A DNA stretch of 64,000 bases, taken from Ovis canadensis (Eukaryota; Chordata; Mammalia; Artiodactyla; Bovidae). The stretch is taken from the NCBI RefSeq assembly GCF_042477335.2, contig NC_091247.1, forward strand, positions 228,990,001 to 229,054,000, read 5' to 3'. Position numbers and translations under genes: made by a program. The notes beneath the pieces were generated by a model. It made no database searches. It was not told where the DNA came from and worked only from the letters and a program-made list of their open reading frames with translations. This document shows positions 44,118-55,534 of this stretch, in pieces. How positions within the stretch are numbered: position 1 is the first letter of the stretch; each line of letters opens with the position of its first letter.

Positions 44118-44336
44118 GGGGGTTTCTTGGTGGCTCTTCTCACAGGCATACGGTAAAGAGTCTGCCTGCAGTGCAGGAGACCTGAGTGCGATCCCTGGGT
44201 CGGGAAGATCCCTTGGAGAAGGGAATGGCAACCCGCTCCAGTTTTCGTGCCTGTAGAATTCCAGGCACAGAAGGGGCTGGCGGGCTCCAGTCCATGGGGT
44301 CGCAAACAGCCAGATGCGACTGAGCTTCCAGCACAC
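44118..44336 (+). mobile_element. Bov-tA SINE with small internal insertion
   Basis: GGGGGTTTCTTGGTGGCTC, box B GTGCGATCCCTGGGTC, and end GATGCGACTGAGCTTCC. About 13 extra bases (TTCTCACAGGCATA) interrupt the region just after the GGTGGCTC box. Confidence 0.88.
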
Positions 44337-44339
44337 TTT

Positions 44340-45780
44340 AGTTCTGCAGAGGAGCCAAGGACACTGTTCTGTGCATGCCTTGAGGGGGAGCTGGGACCCG
44401 CCCCAAAGCTGCACTCTGGTTTCCCCGCGGCTCCTCCCTTGTCTCTGCATCCCCGCCTCTCCCTGATCAGCAACGGTTTGAAAGGGTCCTGTACCCGGGA
44501 GCCCCGCAGTAACCTACAGTGTTTCAGCTTTGGTGTGCGTATGCTATGCTGCTGGCGGGCCTCTGCTCTTCCCTGGCACCCGGCTCAGAGTCAGGAATGG
44601 AGGTCTGAGCAGCTTTTGGAAACTGAGTGTCAGTGGGGCTGGTCAGTGTTGAGCCTCAGTGCAGGGCTGTCTGGGTAGACCGTGTCTGGGAGCACCCCCG
44701 AGGTCAGCAGTTGTTGGCTTTCCCTCTGGGGTTGATGGATCTTCCAGGCTCCTTCCTGGAGGGAGCAGGGCTGGCTGCCAATCTCCGCATGCTGGGGAGG
44801 TTCTTGTGTTCAGAACCCCATGTTCGTGCCCTCCTGGGGGCCGTGCCCTCAACGCAGCAGGAGTGCCCGGTCCAGAGTCTGTTTACCTTGTCCAGGGAGT
44901 GATCCTCCAAACTTCCACAGGCTGGGGGGTAGTGGGGGCGCACGGGACATTGCCAGCCACCAGGAGGATGTGACCGCTTCTCACGCAGCTTTCCTCCAGT
45001 CCCTCACGTCTGCCAGGCCTCCCTTCATCCCCACCTCCAGAAGGGCCTGGTTTCTCAGTTCCTAGCCCTGTTGGTCTGACTGGTTCTCAAACTTTCAGGC
45101 TGCAGATTTGGGATCTGGCTTTCTCCGGCTAGATGACCCACTTGCCAGCCATAGGCTGCTCCGCAGCTTCCATCACCTTGCCTTGGAGTCTCTTTTCTTG
45201 TTCTCCTATCCCTTAAAACTCCTCCTTATTGATGTTTGTGTGGAGGGTTGGGAGCCAGTGAAATACTTTCTTGAATTCTAAAGTTCAGCTGCCAAAAAGC
45301 CCAGCTGCTCTCATGGAGAATACCAGCGAGGATTAGGCAGGTCCAGAGTTTCTGGTGGTGACGACACTGTGATGCAAAGAGAACCTGATGGATAAAGAAA
45401 AGCAGAGCTTTGATGAGAAAACTCCAAGAGATGAGAAAGGTGCGGGATCCAGGCTCTCCTGAAGCCGCGCCACAGATGTCAGCCAAGGAGTCCTGTGCTT
45501 GTGATTCTGTTTGGTCTGGTTTGGTGAAATTCTGCCAAGTACAACTGAAAGATCCCTGACCAGTTCTTGGTCTTCTCTAAATTTTGCCTGCTGGCTATGC
45601 CATCTGCTTCCCCTTCTCAACAGGGAACAGCGCTTCCTCAGAGAGGCCCACCCACTGGAGTGCCGCCTTGGTTCCGTTTGGTCTCCTCACCCTATTTTGT
45701 TTTCTGCTCCCCATACTCCCCTAACCGAGCCAGGACCTCTTCAAAGATGCCAGACCCTCAGGGAGCTGCAAGTGATGGTA
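44340..45780. other. Unique GC-rich sequence
   Basis: No recognised repeat or gene. Short overlapping frames only. Confidence 0.4.
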
Positions 45781-45783
45781 GGG

Positions 45784-45970
45784 CAGGGGCTGGCCAGCTA
45801 GGGCCCACGGGCTGAATCCGATCCATAATCTGTGTTTGCCACTGAGGGTTTCTTAGAGCATAGCAGCATCCATCCCATCATACATCACACTGCTTTCACC
45901 CTACAACAGCAGAGTCGAGTAGTGGTCTGCAGCGTGTGAAGTATTTTCTGCCTGGGACTCTGTGGGACTT
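45784..45970 (-). mobile_element. Non-autonomous hAT-type DNA transposon fragment (MER class)
   Basis: CAGGGGCTGGCCAGCTAGGG resembles the terminal repeat CAGGGGTTGGCAAACTA of a common mammalian MITE. GCCCACGGGCTGAATCCG and CCCTACAACAGCAGAGTCGAG follow in its antisense order. Subfamily not certain. Confidence 0.6.
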
Positions 45971-45999
45971 GTTTGCTGAGGTCTAGGATCTCATGGCTA

Positions 46000-46140
46000 A
46001 GAGGACAGCAGTCAGACAGGCTTGGTTCATGTCTCGACAAGGTCACCTATGTGTGACCTCAGGCAGCCCATCTAGCCTCTCTGAGCCAAAGTCTGCTCGT
46101 ATTCAAGCAGGGGCCCTGCCCTGCCCTGCGCCGCGATGCT
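46000..46140 (+). mobile_element. MIR SINE fragment
   Basis: CACCTATGTGTGACCTCAGGC, then CATCTAGCCTCTCTGAGCC, is the MIR stretch around GTGTGACCTTGGGCAAG / CCTCTCTGAGCC. CAGTCAGACAGGCTTGG upstream fits the MIR 5' side. Confidence 0.65.
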
Positions 46141-47035
46141 AACTGGGGAGATTCCGTCTCGAGGTAACAGATGTAAATAACCAGGTGCCCGGGACCAAAC
46201 AGCCAGGTCAAGTTTCCCACGAAGTCCCCCACGTGAGCGGGGCCTCTGCCCTGCCTGCTTCAGTCCCCCAGGGTCTTGTTCACTAAACCAATCATTGGAA
46301 ATGACCAGCAGGCCTCCCTGTGCCCTGCAGTGTGGACATAAGGTTTGAATTCTCCCCTGGACCCCAGGCCTAGTGCCCTGCGGCCCGGGAAGGGCAAGCA
46401 GGGCAGGGCTCACACCCTGAGGGCCTTGCGGTGAGACCTGACGGTGAGAGCTGGATGGCCGCGGGTGCCGCGTCCGTCGTGGAAAGGGAAGAGGCGGGCT
46501 CTGCAGGCATGGGGGGGGAGCGGTCCCTGGCCAGCATGGCTGTCCACGGCCGCCACTCATTCCAGCCAGCCTTCCCTGGCCACTGGACGAATTGTGCAAG
46601 CTGCGCTCGTGGGCCTGGACCCTTACGGTCAGCCTTTCCCTCCAGGTTCCAGCTCTGAGCACCTCCTTGCTTGCCTGCCGGGAGTGCACGCCCTGGTAGG
46701 CTGTGCCTCCATAGAATGGCCCTTCCAGGAGAGCAGCCCGAGGGCCCCTGCTGGTGGCCATTGAGGACTTAAGGTCCCCATGGCCATCCCAGCCGTGGAA
46801 GGTTCTAGGTGCCTGATGCTGTAGTGGCTCCGTGGCTTGGCCCCCAGGTGTCCTGGCCATGCCAGGCCCTTGGTGGCATTGGTGCCCAGTCCCCAGGCTC
46901 TCCAGCGCCAGCCCACAGCACCTGCTCTCGCGGCGTTTTCCCGGCCGGGATTCTTCTCTCTCTGCCTGCTGCTCTCTCTCCAGCCTTTTCCCAGGACAGA
47001 GGGGTTGCTGATTGTACACATAACTATGCTTCTTT
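46141..47035. other. Unique GC-rich sequence with long minus-strand frame
   Basis: A 315-codon frame on the minus strand (46072-47019) overlaps the MIR at its end and has the Gly/Pro/Arg/Ser-rich composition of GC-rich non-coding DNA. No domain or splice context seen, so it is not called as a gene. Confidence 0.4.
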
Positions 47036-47039
47036 GCTG

Positions 47040-47330
47040 TGCTATCTTCCCGTGGCTTTAATTTTCTTATTCTTTTCTTCCAAATAAGACCAAAATCGGT
47101 TTAAGCAAAGAAATTATTCATTAAGGGAATGGTGTCAGTGTTTGGTATTGGAACCACCTGAAGTCAATTAAGGATCCACAGAATCAATTATTCTCTCTGG
47201 GCTGAAATCAGGAAGTGGGAACTGAGAGGAATGGGTCTCCTTAACTCACAGCAGGAATGAGACAGGATTTTAATAGACCTGGGTGGCCGCGAGCTATCAG
47301 CTCCCTGCTAAATGCCCAAGGCCAATTTTA
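47040..47330. other. AT-richer island, candidate conserved non-coding element
   Basis: GTTTAAGCAAAGAAATTATTC, GAAGTCAATTAAGGATCC, CAGAATCAATTATTCTCTC and CAGGATTTTAATAGACC lie in a repeat-free AT-richer block. Several TAAT/AATTA cores are present. Inference only. Confidence 0.35.
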
Positions 47331-47569
47331 AACCAATATGTTGGCTGGTGGGGGCTGGTCGTCCACACTGCCCTGCAGAGAATCAAATCTCTGCTGAAAA
47401 TGGGCTCCAAAAGGGAAAGACCTAAAGGGACCGAAGGGACTGGCAGGCACGCACTCCAGGCGCGAAATTGAAGAGGCTTTAGGATTCAGTCAGCAAGATA
47501 GAGAACTTTTCAGGGCAGTGATTTAACAGTTGCTGGTGAGAGCAACGAGACTGGAACCCTTTGCAGGGT

Positions 47570-48320
47570 TGATGGGTGTCTTCACTTGTGCAGTCACCCT
47601 GGAAAACAGTATGGAGAGTTCTCAAAAATAGAGTCTCTTTATGACCCAGCAACTCCTTCTGGGTGTGTGTGCTGCTAAGTGGCTTCAGTCGTGTTCGAAT
47701 CTTTGCGACCCCATGGACTGTAGCCCGCCAGGCTCCTCTGTCCATGGGATTCTCCAGGCAAGAATACTGGAGTGGGTTGCCATTTCCTTCTCCAGGGGAG
47801 CTTCCCAACCCAGGGATTGAACCCTGCGTCTCTTGCATCTCCTGCACTGGCAAGGCGGGTTCTTTACCACTAACGCCACCTGGGAAGCTGGGTATAATAA
47901 ACCCCAAAGAATCGAAAGCAGGGTCTCAAAGAGACATCGGCACGGTCATCTTCACTGCAGGGTTATTCACAAGAGCGGAGATGTGGAGACAACCCAGGGT
48001 TCCGTCAGCAGATGAGTGGATAAACAAAGTGCTCTTTACATCCAAGGGAGTATCGCTCAGCCGTCAGAAGGAGGAGCCTCTCCCATTTGCAACAACCTGG
48101 ATGGACCTGGAGGGCGGCGTGCTGGGTGAGATGAGCTGGACGCAGAAGGACAAATACCGCGATTCCACTCACCTGGGAAATCTCAAGCAGCCAGACTCAC
48201 AGAGCAGGAAGTAGAATGGGGGTTGCTGGGGCTGGAGGAAGGGAGGGAGCTTCTGGTCGGTGGGGACCAGGTGACGGCTACACAGCGGAGCTCTGCGTGC
48301 ACTGTTGGGCCTGCTGTTAC
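47570..48320 (+). mobile_element. L1 ORF2 end and 3' UTR, interrupted by a SINE
   Basis: CCTGGAAAACAGTATGGAGAG, ATGACCCAGCAACTCC, then after the SINE GGGTATAATAAACCCCAAAG, GATGAGTGGATAAACAAAGTG and ACAACCTGGATGGACCTGG are collinear L1 ORF2 sequence. It parallels the L1 at 7086-7600. Frame broken. Confidence 0.85.
47668..47888 (-). mobile_element. Bov-tA SINE (antisense) in L1
   Basis: TGCTGCTAAGTGGCTTCAGTC through TTTACCACTAACGCCACCTGG. Flanking L1 reads TTCTGGGT and GCTGGGTA, a short imperfect duplication. Confidence 0.9.
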
Positions 48321-48479
48321 CAAAACCTATGTTGTGCGCTGAACATCATGTTCAACAGGAAACAGGATGTTTCCTTCCTGTGCTAAGAGTTTTTACCCCC
48401 AAATGCAGAAGAGACAAAACCAGAAAGCAAAGGACACAAGGAAACTTTGCCTTTTGCTGCTACCGTGGATGTGGGATGG

Positions 48480-48570
48480 CTCCACGGGGTTTGCCTACAC
48501 CCAAACTCATCAGATTGTATTCCTTAGATATGTCAATCATACTGAAAGCAAAATTAAAAAAAATCAAAAT
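48480..48570 (+). mobile_element. L1M-type 3' end
   Basis: CCAAACTCATCAGATTGTATTCC and TAGATATGTCAATCATACTG resemble the terminal part of old L1 3' UTRs, followed by an A-rich stretch. Confidence 0.5.
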
Positions 48571-48619
48571 TAAGGCAAAACAATCTGTGATTGACAAAAC
48601 ATCAAGATTTTAAGTAAAG

Positions 48620-49200
48620 ACAGCCTGCGGTTGGTTTGTTTACGACCCCCGCCACAGGGTCACATGTTTCCAACCGCGTGCAGCTCTGGGCTTGGTGGCT
48701 GTGACCTCATGGGGGTCATGAAGGTTGTGAGCGATGCGCCTGCACACCAGGCAACGTGGGGCTTTACCAGAGACATGTCCTTTGATTGTAGGGTGTTTAT
48801 TCGCCTTTCACACTTGGCTCTAGATAGGAGAAGCTGCTTTTGAAAGTGTCTGTACTGACTGACACCCATCCACTCGGCTGGACTGGGCCTGGGCTGGCCT
48901 CGCTTCTCGCTGGCTGAGCACCCCTGGGTTTGCTGCTGCCCCTCTCTGATCCTCAGGGCCCCTCAGTAGGAAACTGGAACGGCCTGTCCCTGATGGTGCT
49001 GCCGTGGGATCGGATGACGTGACAGGTGGGATGCACTGTGGTGGTGGAGGGGCCTCAGTGCTGGACGGGGCCCTCTGACCCCCTTGCTCACCCACCCAGG
49101 GCGGGTGAGGGTGGTCATGCTGCTCGGCCCCTACAGTGCAGGCCTGCCTTTGGGCTGGAGTGAGTCTGCAGACCAAAGCAGTCACAGAAGCTCGAGGTTT
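48620..49200. other. Unique GC-rich sequence
   Basis: No repeat or gene recognised. The minus-strand frame 48820-49212 (130 codons) lacks domain content. Confidence 0.35.
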
Positions 49201-49202
49201 GC

Positions 49203-49640
49203 GTGTCTGCACTTGCTCACACGTGTGTGCTCATGCACGTACGTGTCCGTGTGCATATCAGCACGCACATGTGCACGTGCCCACACGTGTCTGCAGGCTC
49301 ACATGGACGTGAACACGCAGGTGCCCACGTGCATCTTCGTGTGTCTGCCTGTGTGCCGTGTGTGTCTGCATTTACAGGCACGTGTGTAGATGTATACACT
49401 CATGCGTGTGCACACGTGCCCTCACACACGCACACACGTGCTCACCAGCATGTGTGCACGTGCCTCACGTGCAATGCACACACACATGCACGTGTGTGTG
49501 CGTGCGCATGTGCACAGGCGTGGGCGTGTGCGTGCACATGTGCACAGGTGTGGGCGCACACGCATGTGCACATGTGCAGCACATATGTGTGCAGTGCATG
49601 TATTCGTGTGTGCACGTGTGCACTTGTGTGCGTGTGGTGT
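49203..49640. repeat. CA/GT-rich alternating array (CACGTGTGTGCATG type)
   Basis: About 440 bp of alternating purine-pyrimidine sequence such as GCACGCACATGTGCACGTGC and GTGTGTGCGTGCGCATGTGC. It is rich in CACGTG and TGCA palindromes, with Z-DNA potential. The Cys/Val/His-rich frames across it are artefacts. Confidence 0.88.
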
Positions 49641-50090
49641 CAGCACATCCTCTCCTCCTTCACTCGGGGAACCTGCTGGGCTGACAGGGAGACCCCCGTC
49701 AGTCCCGCCTGCTGGGCTCGTGCAGTTTCCAACAAGAGGTGCCTCTGCCTTGGGCCCCTGCTGTGGAGAGGGACGTGGACCCAGGAGGCTGTGGGCTCCT
49801 GGGGTCGGGGGGGTGTTGCCAAGGGAGATGGAGGCTGCAGGGCAGGCGTGGGGGTGGAGAAGCCCCTGCCTCCCTGCTCCTCGTCCTCCCTCCATCCTCC
49901 CCGAGGGCTGATGAGAGCTGGGTATGGATGAACCACTATAACTTCTCATTTGTCCGTGGTATGCCTTCCAGAAGGACTTGCCTGACACTTTCCTCTTATA
50001 ATTCAAAACCACACAAAAGCTCACTGATCCTGCACAAACAGCCTTCTTACATTTTATTCCAAATACAAATTAAATCCAAAAAGTATTTCT
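49641..50090. other. Unique sequence
   Basis: GC-rich to about 49925, then AT-richer (AATTAAATCCAAAAAGTATT) up to the L1. Nothing recognised. Confidence 0.35.
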
Positions 50091-50094
50091 CTGG

Positions 50095-50763
50095 GAACGT
50101 AAATTGGTTCCATAGTGATGGAACACAGCATGGAGGTTCCTTAAAAAACTAAAAACAGAGCTATCATATGAGGCAGCAATCCCACTCCTGGGTATACACC
50201 TGAAGAAAACTCTAATTCAAAAGGATACACGCCTCCCAGTGTTTGCTGCACCACTTTTCACAGCAGCCAAGACATGGGAGCAACCTAAATGTCCATCACC
50301 AGAAGCATGGATGAAGATGTGGTGCACATCCCCAGCAGAATGCTCCTGAGTCACAGAAAGAAAGAGATGACGCCCTTTACAGTAACACGCGTGGGCCTAG
50401 AGACTATCACCCTGGGGGGAGCAAGCCAGAGAAAGACGAGAGTCACATATCACTCATGTGTGGAAGCTGAAAATGACACAGATGAACTTACTTATGAAAC
50501 AGACTCACGGGCATAGCGAACACATTTATGGTAACCAAAGGGCAAATGTGTGTTGAGGGCAGGGATAAATTAGGAGTTTGGGATTAGCAGATACACTCTA
50601 TTATATGTAAAATCAGTAAACAAAGTCTTGCTGTATAGTACAGGGAACAGCATTCAGTACCTCGCGATTATCTATAATGGGAGAGAATATGGGAGAGGAT
50701 ATGTATACGTATAACTGAATCACTTTGCTGTACACCTGGAATGAAGACATTGTGAATCAACTG
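50095..50763 (+). mobile_element. L1 ORF2 end plus 3' UTR
   Basis: AGCATGGAGGTTCCTTAAAA, GCAGCAATCCCACTCCTGGG, CTGAATCACTTTGCTGTACAC and GTGAATCAACTGTTCAG cover the L1 3' end to its terminus. A BovB fragment begins at that terminus. Confidence 0.9.
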
Positions 50764-50947
50764 TTCAGTTCAGTTGCTCAGTCATGTCTAACTCTCTGCG
50801 ACCCCATGAGTTGCAGCACACCAGGCCTCCTTGTCCATTACCAGCTCCCAGAGTTCACTCATACTCAAGTCCATCGAGTTGGTGATGCCATCCAGCCATC
50901 TCATCCTCTGTAGTCCCCTTCTCCTCCTGCCCCCAGTCCCTCCTAAC
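50764..50947 (-). mobile_element. BovB 3' fragment (antisense)
   Basis: TTCAGTTCAGTTGCTCAGTC through CTTCTCCTCCTGCCCCCAGTCC. 5'-truncated, abutting the L1 end. Confidence 0.9.
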
Positions 50948-51184
50948 TGTACTTCCATTAAAAAAATGAAAAAGTATTATTTCTCTTCTTGCTCTGGCCT
51001 CTGGTAAGCTCAGAGCTAGACTTTGGTATCCTGAAGCTTTGCCGTTTCCATCATTTTGCTCATCTATTGATTTTGATATTTTAAAATGTCCTAAATGAAG
51101 ATTGTTCTTTGCAGTTTTCAGAAGTCCTTGATTATACACATCCCCAGGTCCTTCTCACGGAGAAATGAGTAAATAACATGCAGT

Positions 51185-51540
51185 TATTCAAATTCTGGTT
51201 GTTTATGGGCGTGGAGGGAAGAGCGAGTGGCTGTTGTCGGGTGAAATGGGGCCCTGGCGGGTGATGAGGATTACGGCCCAGCGCACAGCCCCGGCCCTGC
51301 CTTCATTTTTATTCACCTCTAAATCAACATTAGAAAGTCTCTGAACTACCAGGAGGAAAGAAAGGACTTAAAAAGACAAAGTATATTCCAGGAAAGCAAT
51401 GATTTCTCGGGCTATTTGTCACTTCAAGTGCAATAGATTAACAAAGTGCTGTAATAAGAAGAGCTACTAAAAAATGATTTATTGGTACTTTAGACCTGTT
51501 AAAACAGGTTAATGTCAATACAATTAGCTCCCAGATCAAG
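51185..51540. other. AT-rich block, candidate conserved non-coding element
   Basis: CTTCATTTTTATTCACCTC, TTCAAGTGCAATAGATTAAC, GTGCTGTAATAAGAAGAGC and TACAATTAGCTCCCAGATC lie in a repeat-free AT-rich stretch. TTCAAGTG resembles an NK2-class homeodomain site. Inference only. Confidence 0.4.
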
Positions 51541-54500
51541 GCAGTCCCCCCGTAGAGGGGAAGTTGATAAAATGGCCTTAAACACCACTCCATCAGAGGT
51601 CGGGAGTCAGGCCTGGGGAGAAAGGAAGGCCCCCCTGCGGTGTCCCTGCGCCCCCTCCGTGGGCCCCCAGGGCCGCCCCCAGGACTGTACAGCTGAGCCT
51701 GGGGCCCTGAGGAGCGGTCAGTTCATCTGGAAGTCACGAGGCCCGGCTGTGTCATGGACGGATGACCCTGAGCTTCTAAGGAAACTGAGAGGTGATGGTC
51801 ACACTGGGGATGTGAGCTGAGGGGGGGCATCAACCCCTGCAATGAGCAGCCTCAGGCTGTGGCGCTGGACAGAGCCTGGTCTTCCTGGGTTCAGGGTGCA
51901 GCTGGGAGCTCAGGGCAGGCGCTGTGCTCGGCCTGGCATCGCTGGGGGCGGGGGGCGGTTGGACTTCCGTACTTGCTGAGCTCTGCGCACCCACTGCTGC
52001 CTCCAGGGGCCACTCCTCCAGGGAGCCAGACTGAGGCTGTGTGAGCCTCAGGGTCCCTGGCTGGCCATCAGAGTGTCCCCACCCCCGAGTGGGCTGGGAT
52101 GGCTGCAGTGCCACTGGCCCCATTCTCAAAGCGATGTGGACTGGGTGGCTGCTCTCTGAGGGTGGCATCGCGCTCAGTGTGGGGACTCTGCCCCCTCCCT
52201 GCCCGTCCTCCCCCTCCTTCCTCCTGGCCCCATCCTCCGCCACTGCCCCCTCTCTTGCTCCCTCCTCCCTGCCCCCTCCTCCCCCCTCCCCCTCCCTGCC
52301 CCATCTTCAGCCCCACAGCCCCTCATCAGGACCTTCTTACAGACTCAGGTTCTGCTGCTCGATGCCCGGGGCTCAGGAGAGAAGGTCCAGCTGGGCCTGC
52401 ATAGACTGCCGCCCACCCCTCGTCCCATCAGCCTCACCTGGCTGGAGTCGGGTTCTATAAAGGGGGTGGTCATGGCGGGGGTCTGGTCCAGTGGCTCTTT
52501 TCCTGTGAGGGAGGGAGGGACGATTTAGGGCAACGTTAGCATCTGAGAGAGACCCTGTTAGTGTAGGCTGCTGCGGAGTCTCAGTGGTCAGAACTGTCCT
52601 GGCTGGGCCTGGGGACCCACGGGTACTTCGGGATGAACACATGAGGGCGTGGGCGGATGAGGGAGTGAGGAGGCAGCTTCTCAGCACCCTCACCAGCCCC
52701 CGGGGTCCCGTCCGCCTCTGGTGGAGGGCAAGGACTCCCCCGCATACCCCCCTCCCATCTGGGTGGGATACTCAAGAAGCTTCCATTTATGTGTCTGGCA
52801 CAGTCAGCCTGTTGGCGGTGGGGGGGGGGCAGTTTGCAGAGAAAAGCAAGGCCACATCCTGCCCCATCCGAGGGCCTGGCAGCCAGGGCCCACCTTGTCC
52901 TGCACCAGCCAGGGCCCCACAGGCTCCGAGCCCCTCTGTCGGGGGAAGACGTTTGTCCCTTCCAAGGCCTCTGTCCTGTATGCTAGCCCAGACTGTCCCT
53001 TCTCCTATCACAGGAAAAGAGCTGCTGGACCAGACCCCCACCACGACCACCCCTTTCTAGACCCTGACTCCAGCCCACCTGACCACCGCGGACCCGGGGC
53101 CAGGACGCAGCTGACCTGGGGGACAAGGTCTTCCAGCTCTTTTCTCTGCCAGGAGCCCAGGAGATGGAAGCCCTTCCTCTCGGTTGTCAGGCCAGATCGC
53201 TTGCTCTGAGCCTTCCGAGGGCGGGCTCTCCCCGAGAACCCCACGGCACAGGACTGGTGGTCTTTTCCTGCCTCGTTGGAGGCCCCTCACTGCTGGCCGG
53301 CCCTGGCGGCCCTGGCCTGGCCATCCACAGCGCTCCCTCCCATCACCCAGGGCTCTGCCGTCCTCCCAGCTTTGGAGGCCCGGCCAGCCCTGGCCGGCAG
53401 AGGCCCCCGGCACCCGTGAGCTATAGCGCCCAGAATCGCAGGTTGGCTCTGGGGCTCCAACAGGTGGTGTCGGCAAGGAGAGTGACTGCTGCAAGGCGGG
53501 GGTGTGGGGGACGGGAGACAGTCCCCTCCCTCATCCCCACACTTGGAAAAGACCAAGAAGCTCGTTTTCTGGGAGGGAAGCCGAGACCTGCCCGCAGTAG
53601 ACATGACCCTGAGAGGCCGCCTGGCCCACGGGCGGAGAAGGAAGGGTGAGCCCCTTGGCGGGGCAGCCAGCCGGCAGGGGCAAGGGGTCAGACTGCGCCC
53701 CGGGGGCCTTGGCTGTGGGTGTCGAGGGTTTCGATGCTGTTGACCGTGTGGTCCCTGAAGCCGGGGTGGGTGTTCAGGGGTCCCTGTGATGCCCAGCCTC
53801 TCAGTCCAGCAGTGGCCTGGACTCCCCAAGGGGCAGAGTTGGGGCCTCTCTGCTTCCAGGGGGGCCTTCCCTGAGGGAATGCAGGTCTCCTGCATGTGGA
53901 GGAGTGGCAGCTGGTTTCGAGTCCTCAGCCCCATTTCTGGAGGCCACCTGGCAGGGGGAGAGAGTTTGTCCCCGTGGGACCAGCCCAGAGCTCTGACCGC
54001 TCTGGCCATTGGCATCCCGCAGGTGTTCACTCCCGGCTCTAACCAGGGCACCCACGTCGGGAGGGACAGGCGGGTGTGTGACCTCTTTCCAGCGCAGGGA
54101 CCGGGCACTGTGCGTCTCTGCACTCAGCCAACCAGACCACCGGGAAAGCTGCCTGGGGGTGGTGGCCTCTGTGCGGGTCTCAGGAACCTGGGCGACTTCA
54201 GCTGGGGGGCGGTGGGTGAGGGAGCAAGGTCCAGTGTGGGTCTGTGTGTCCGAGGTGAGTGAGGGGGACTGGCGGCCATGATGGAAAGCTGGCTTGCACC
54301 CCCACCTCGCAGAGTCTTGAACGTCCTGGGAGCATCGCCTCAAATACCTTTGGACACTCACTGTCCTAGCTTCTCACGGAGACCCTGGAGAGGCTGAGGG
54401 TCTCTGCCCAGGACAATAGTTCTTCAGGATGAGTGGACTGGCCACCGGGTGAGGGTGGATGGCGGGGAGAGTCTTAGGTGAGCGGACCCTGCCAGCAGCC

Positions 54501-54880
54501 CCGGGAAGAGGGATCAGATGGGAGCAGAGAGAGCCGTCCGCCTGGGGCCAGGCGTCTGGAAGAGGAAGGGTCAGTGCTGCTTCTGAGACTGCTGCCTGGG
54601 TGAAACCTGAGCTGCTCGAGGGAGCTGCCCCAGAGGGGCGACGCTGTGCGTGGCTGATCAACTGCCCAGCTGCTCAACGTCCATCAGACCCTTTCTCTGG
54701 GCAGAGTCACTGGATAGCAGGAGGGGCCTTCTGGTCTACCCAGCTCGGGGCGTTACGCCAGGGTGCCTGCCTTCCCCCGCAGGCCCTGGCATCCCTCTCG
54801 GTACCAGGATGCCGAGGTGGGGACACAGGAGGCAGAGGGGCTCTGGCCTGCTGAGTGGAGTCAGTTCAGCCCAGTCCCGT
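51541..54880. other. Unique GC-rich sequence, no gene recognised
   Basis: About 3.3 kb almost free of interspersed repeats. Many overlapping frames (up to 278 codons at 53287-54123 minus) occur on both strands, with Pro/Gly/Arg-rich composition and no domain. If the flanking AT-rich islands are enhancers, this is the spacer between them. A pyrimidine tract lies at 52185-52315. Confidence 0.45.
52185..52315 (+). repeat. Homopyrimidine-rich tract
   Basis: About 130 bp of almost only C and T on the plus strand (CCCCCTCCCTGCCC, CCTCCTCCCCCCTCCCCCTC). The complementary G-rich strand could form G-quadruplex or triplex structures. Confidence 0.8.
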
Positions 54881-54884
54881 CCAC

Positions 54885-55250
54885 CACCTGGAATGTGGAT
54901 TTCACTCCAGAAAAACTCATCTGAAAAAGGTATTTCTTTCCACTGCTGGAGGGATTTATTGGCAAAACTAGCCATCTATTAACATTATCTGGGGACTCGG
55001 CGCTGGTGAGAATAGATACTATAAATCTTCGTTGTATAAAAACCCAGGAGCTAGAAGGCTTTAGTGGACGGCAAATAGAAAAGTCCAGGGAGCTCAGGCC
55101 TGTTTATTTTACTTAGAGGGAAAGAACATTCGGTGCCCAGCCAGGCAGGAAATGGGTTTTGGGGACGGCCACTTAGCCCAGCTGTTGGCCCTGAAACTGT
55201 GGGAGTAATCGCTGCCTGCAATTAAGGCAGGCGGCTCAGAGGGCCGCGTT
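54885..55250. other. AT-richer block, candidate conserved non-coding element
   Basis: GGTATTTCTTTCCACTGC, GCCATCTATTAACATTATC, TAGATACTATAAATCTTCG and CTGCAATTAAGGCAGGC occur in a repeat-free block. GTATAAAAACCC at about 55035 is TATA-like but has no evident transcript downstream. Confidence 0.35.
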
Positions 55251-55534
55251 CTGTCCCGATGGTGGGGCTTCTGGAAAAGGCAGGCTTGAAACTCCAGGCA
55301 GGCGGCCGCAGGGCCCAGTGGGGAGGAACGTCCCAGTGACTAGCTGTGAGGGCAGCTCCAGGCCCCGTTGTGTCTGGTTAGGGTCAGTCAGCGACTGGGA
55401 GGCTGGTCGCCCTGGTGTGAGCGGTGGGTGGGTGGGAGGAGACAGGGGTGAGCAGGAGCCTAAAGCTCCATCATCCGATTCTCTCCCCCAGGACTTTGCA
55501 TTTGTGTGTCTGAGGGCAAGCCTGGGAGAACTGG

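Noticed and set aside
46072..47019. 315-codon minus-strand frame, the longest frame in non-repeat sequence
   Set aside because: Biased Gly/Pro/Arg/Ser composition, overlaps a MIR, several competing frames on both strands, no domain or splice signals recognised. Codon-conservation testing would be needed to revive it.
53287..54123. 278-codon minus-strand frame
   Set aside because: Same reasoning: GC-rich chance frame, with overlapping 145-186-codon frames and no recognisable motif.
55030..55045. TATA-like GTATAAAAACCC as a promoter
   Set aside because: No associated first exon or initiator was recognised. Kept only as part of the conserved-element candidate.
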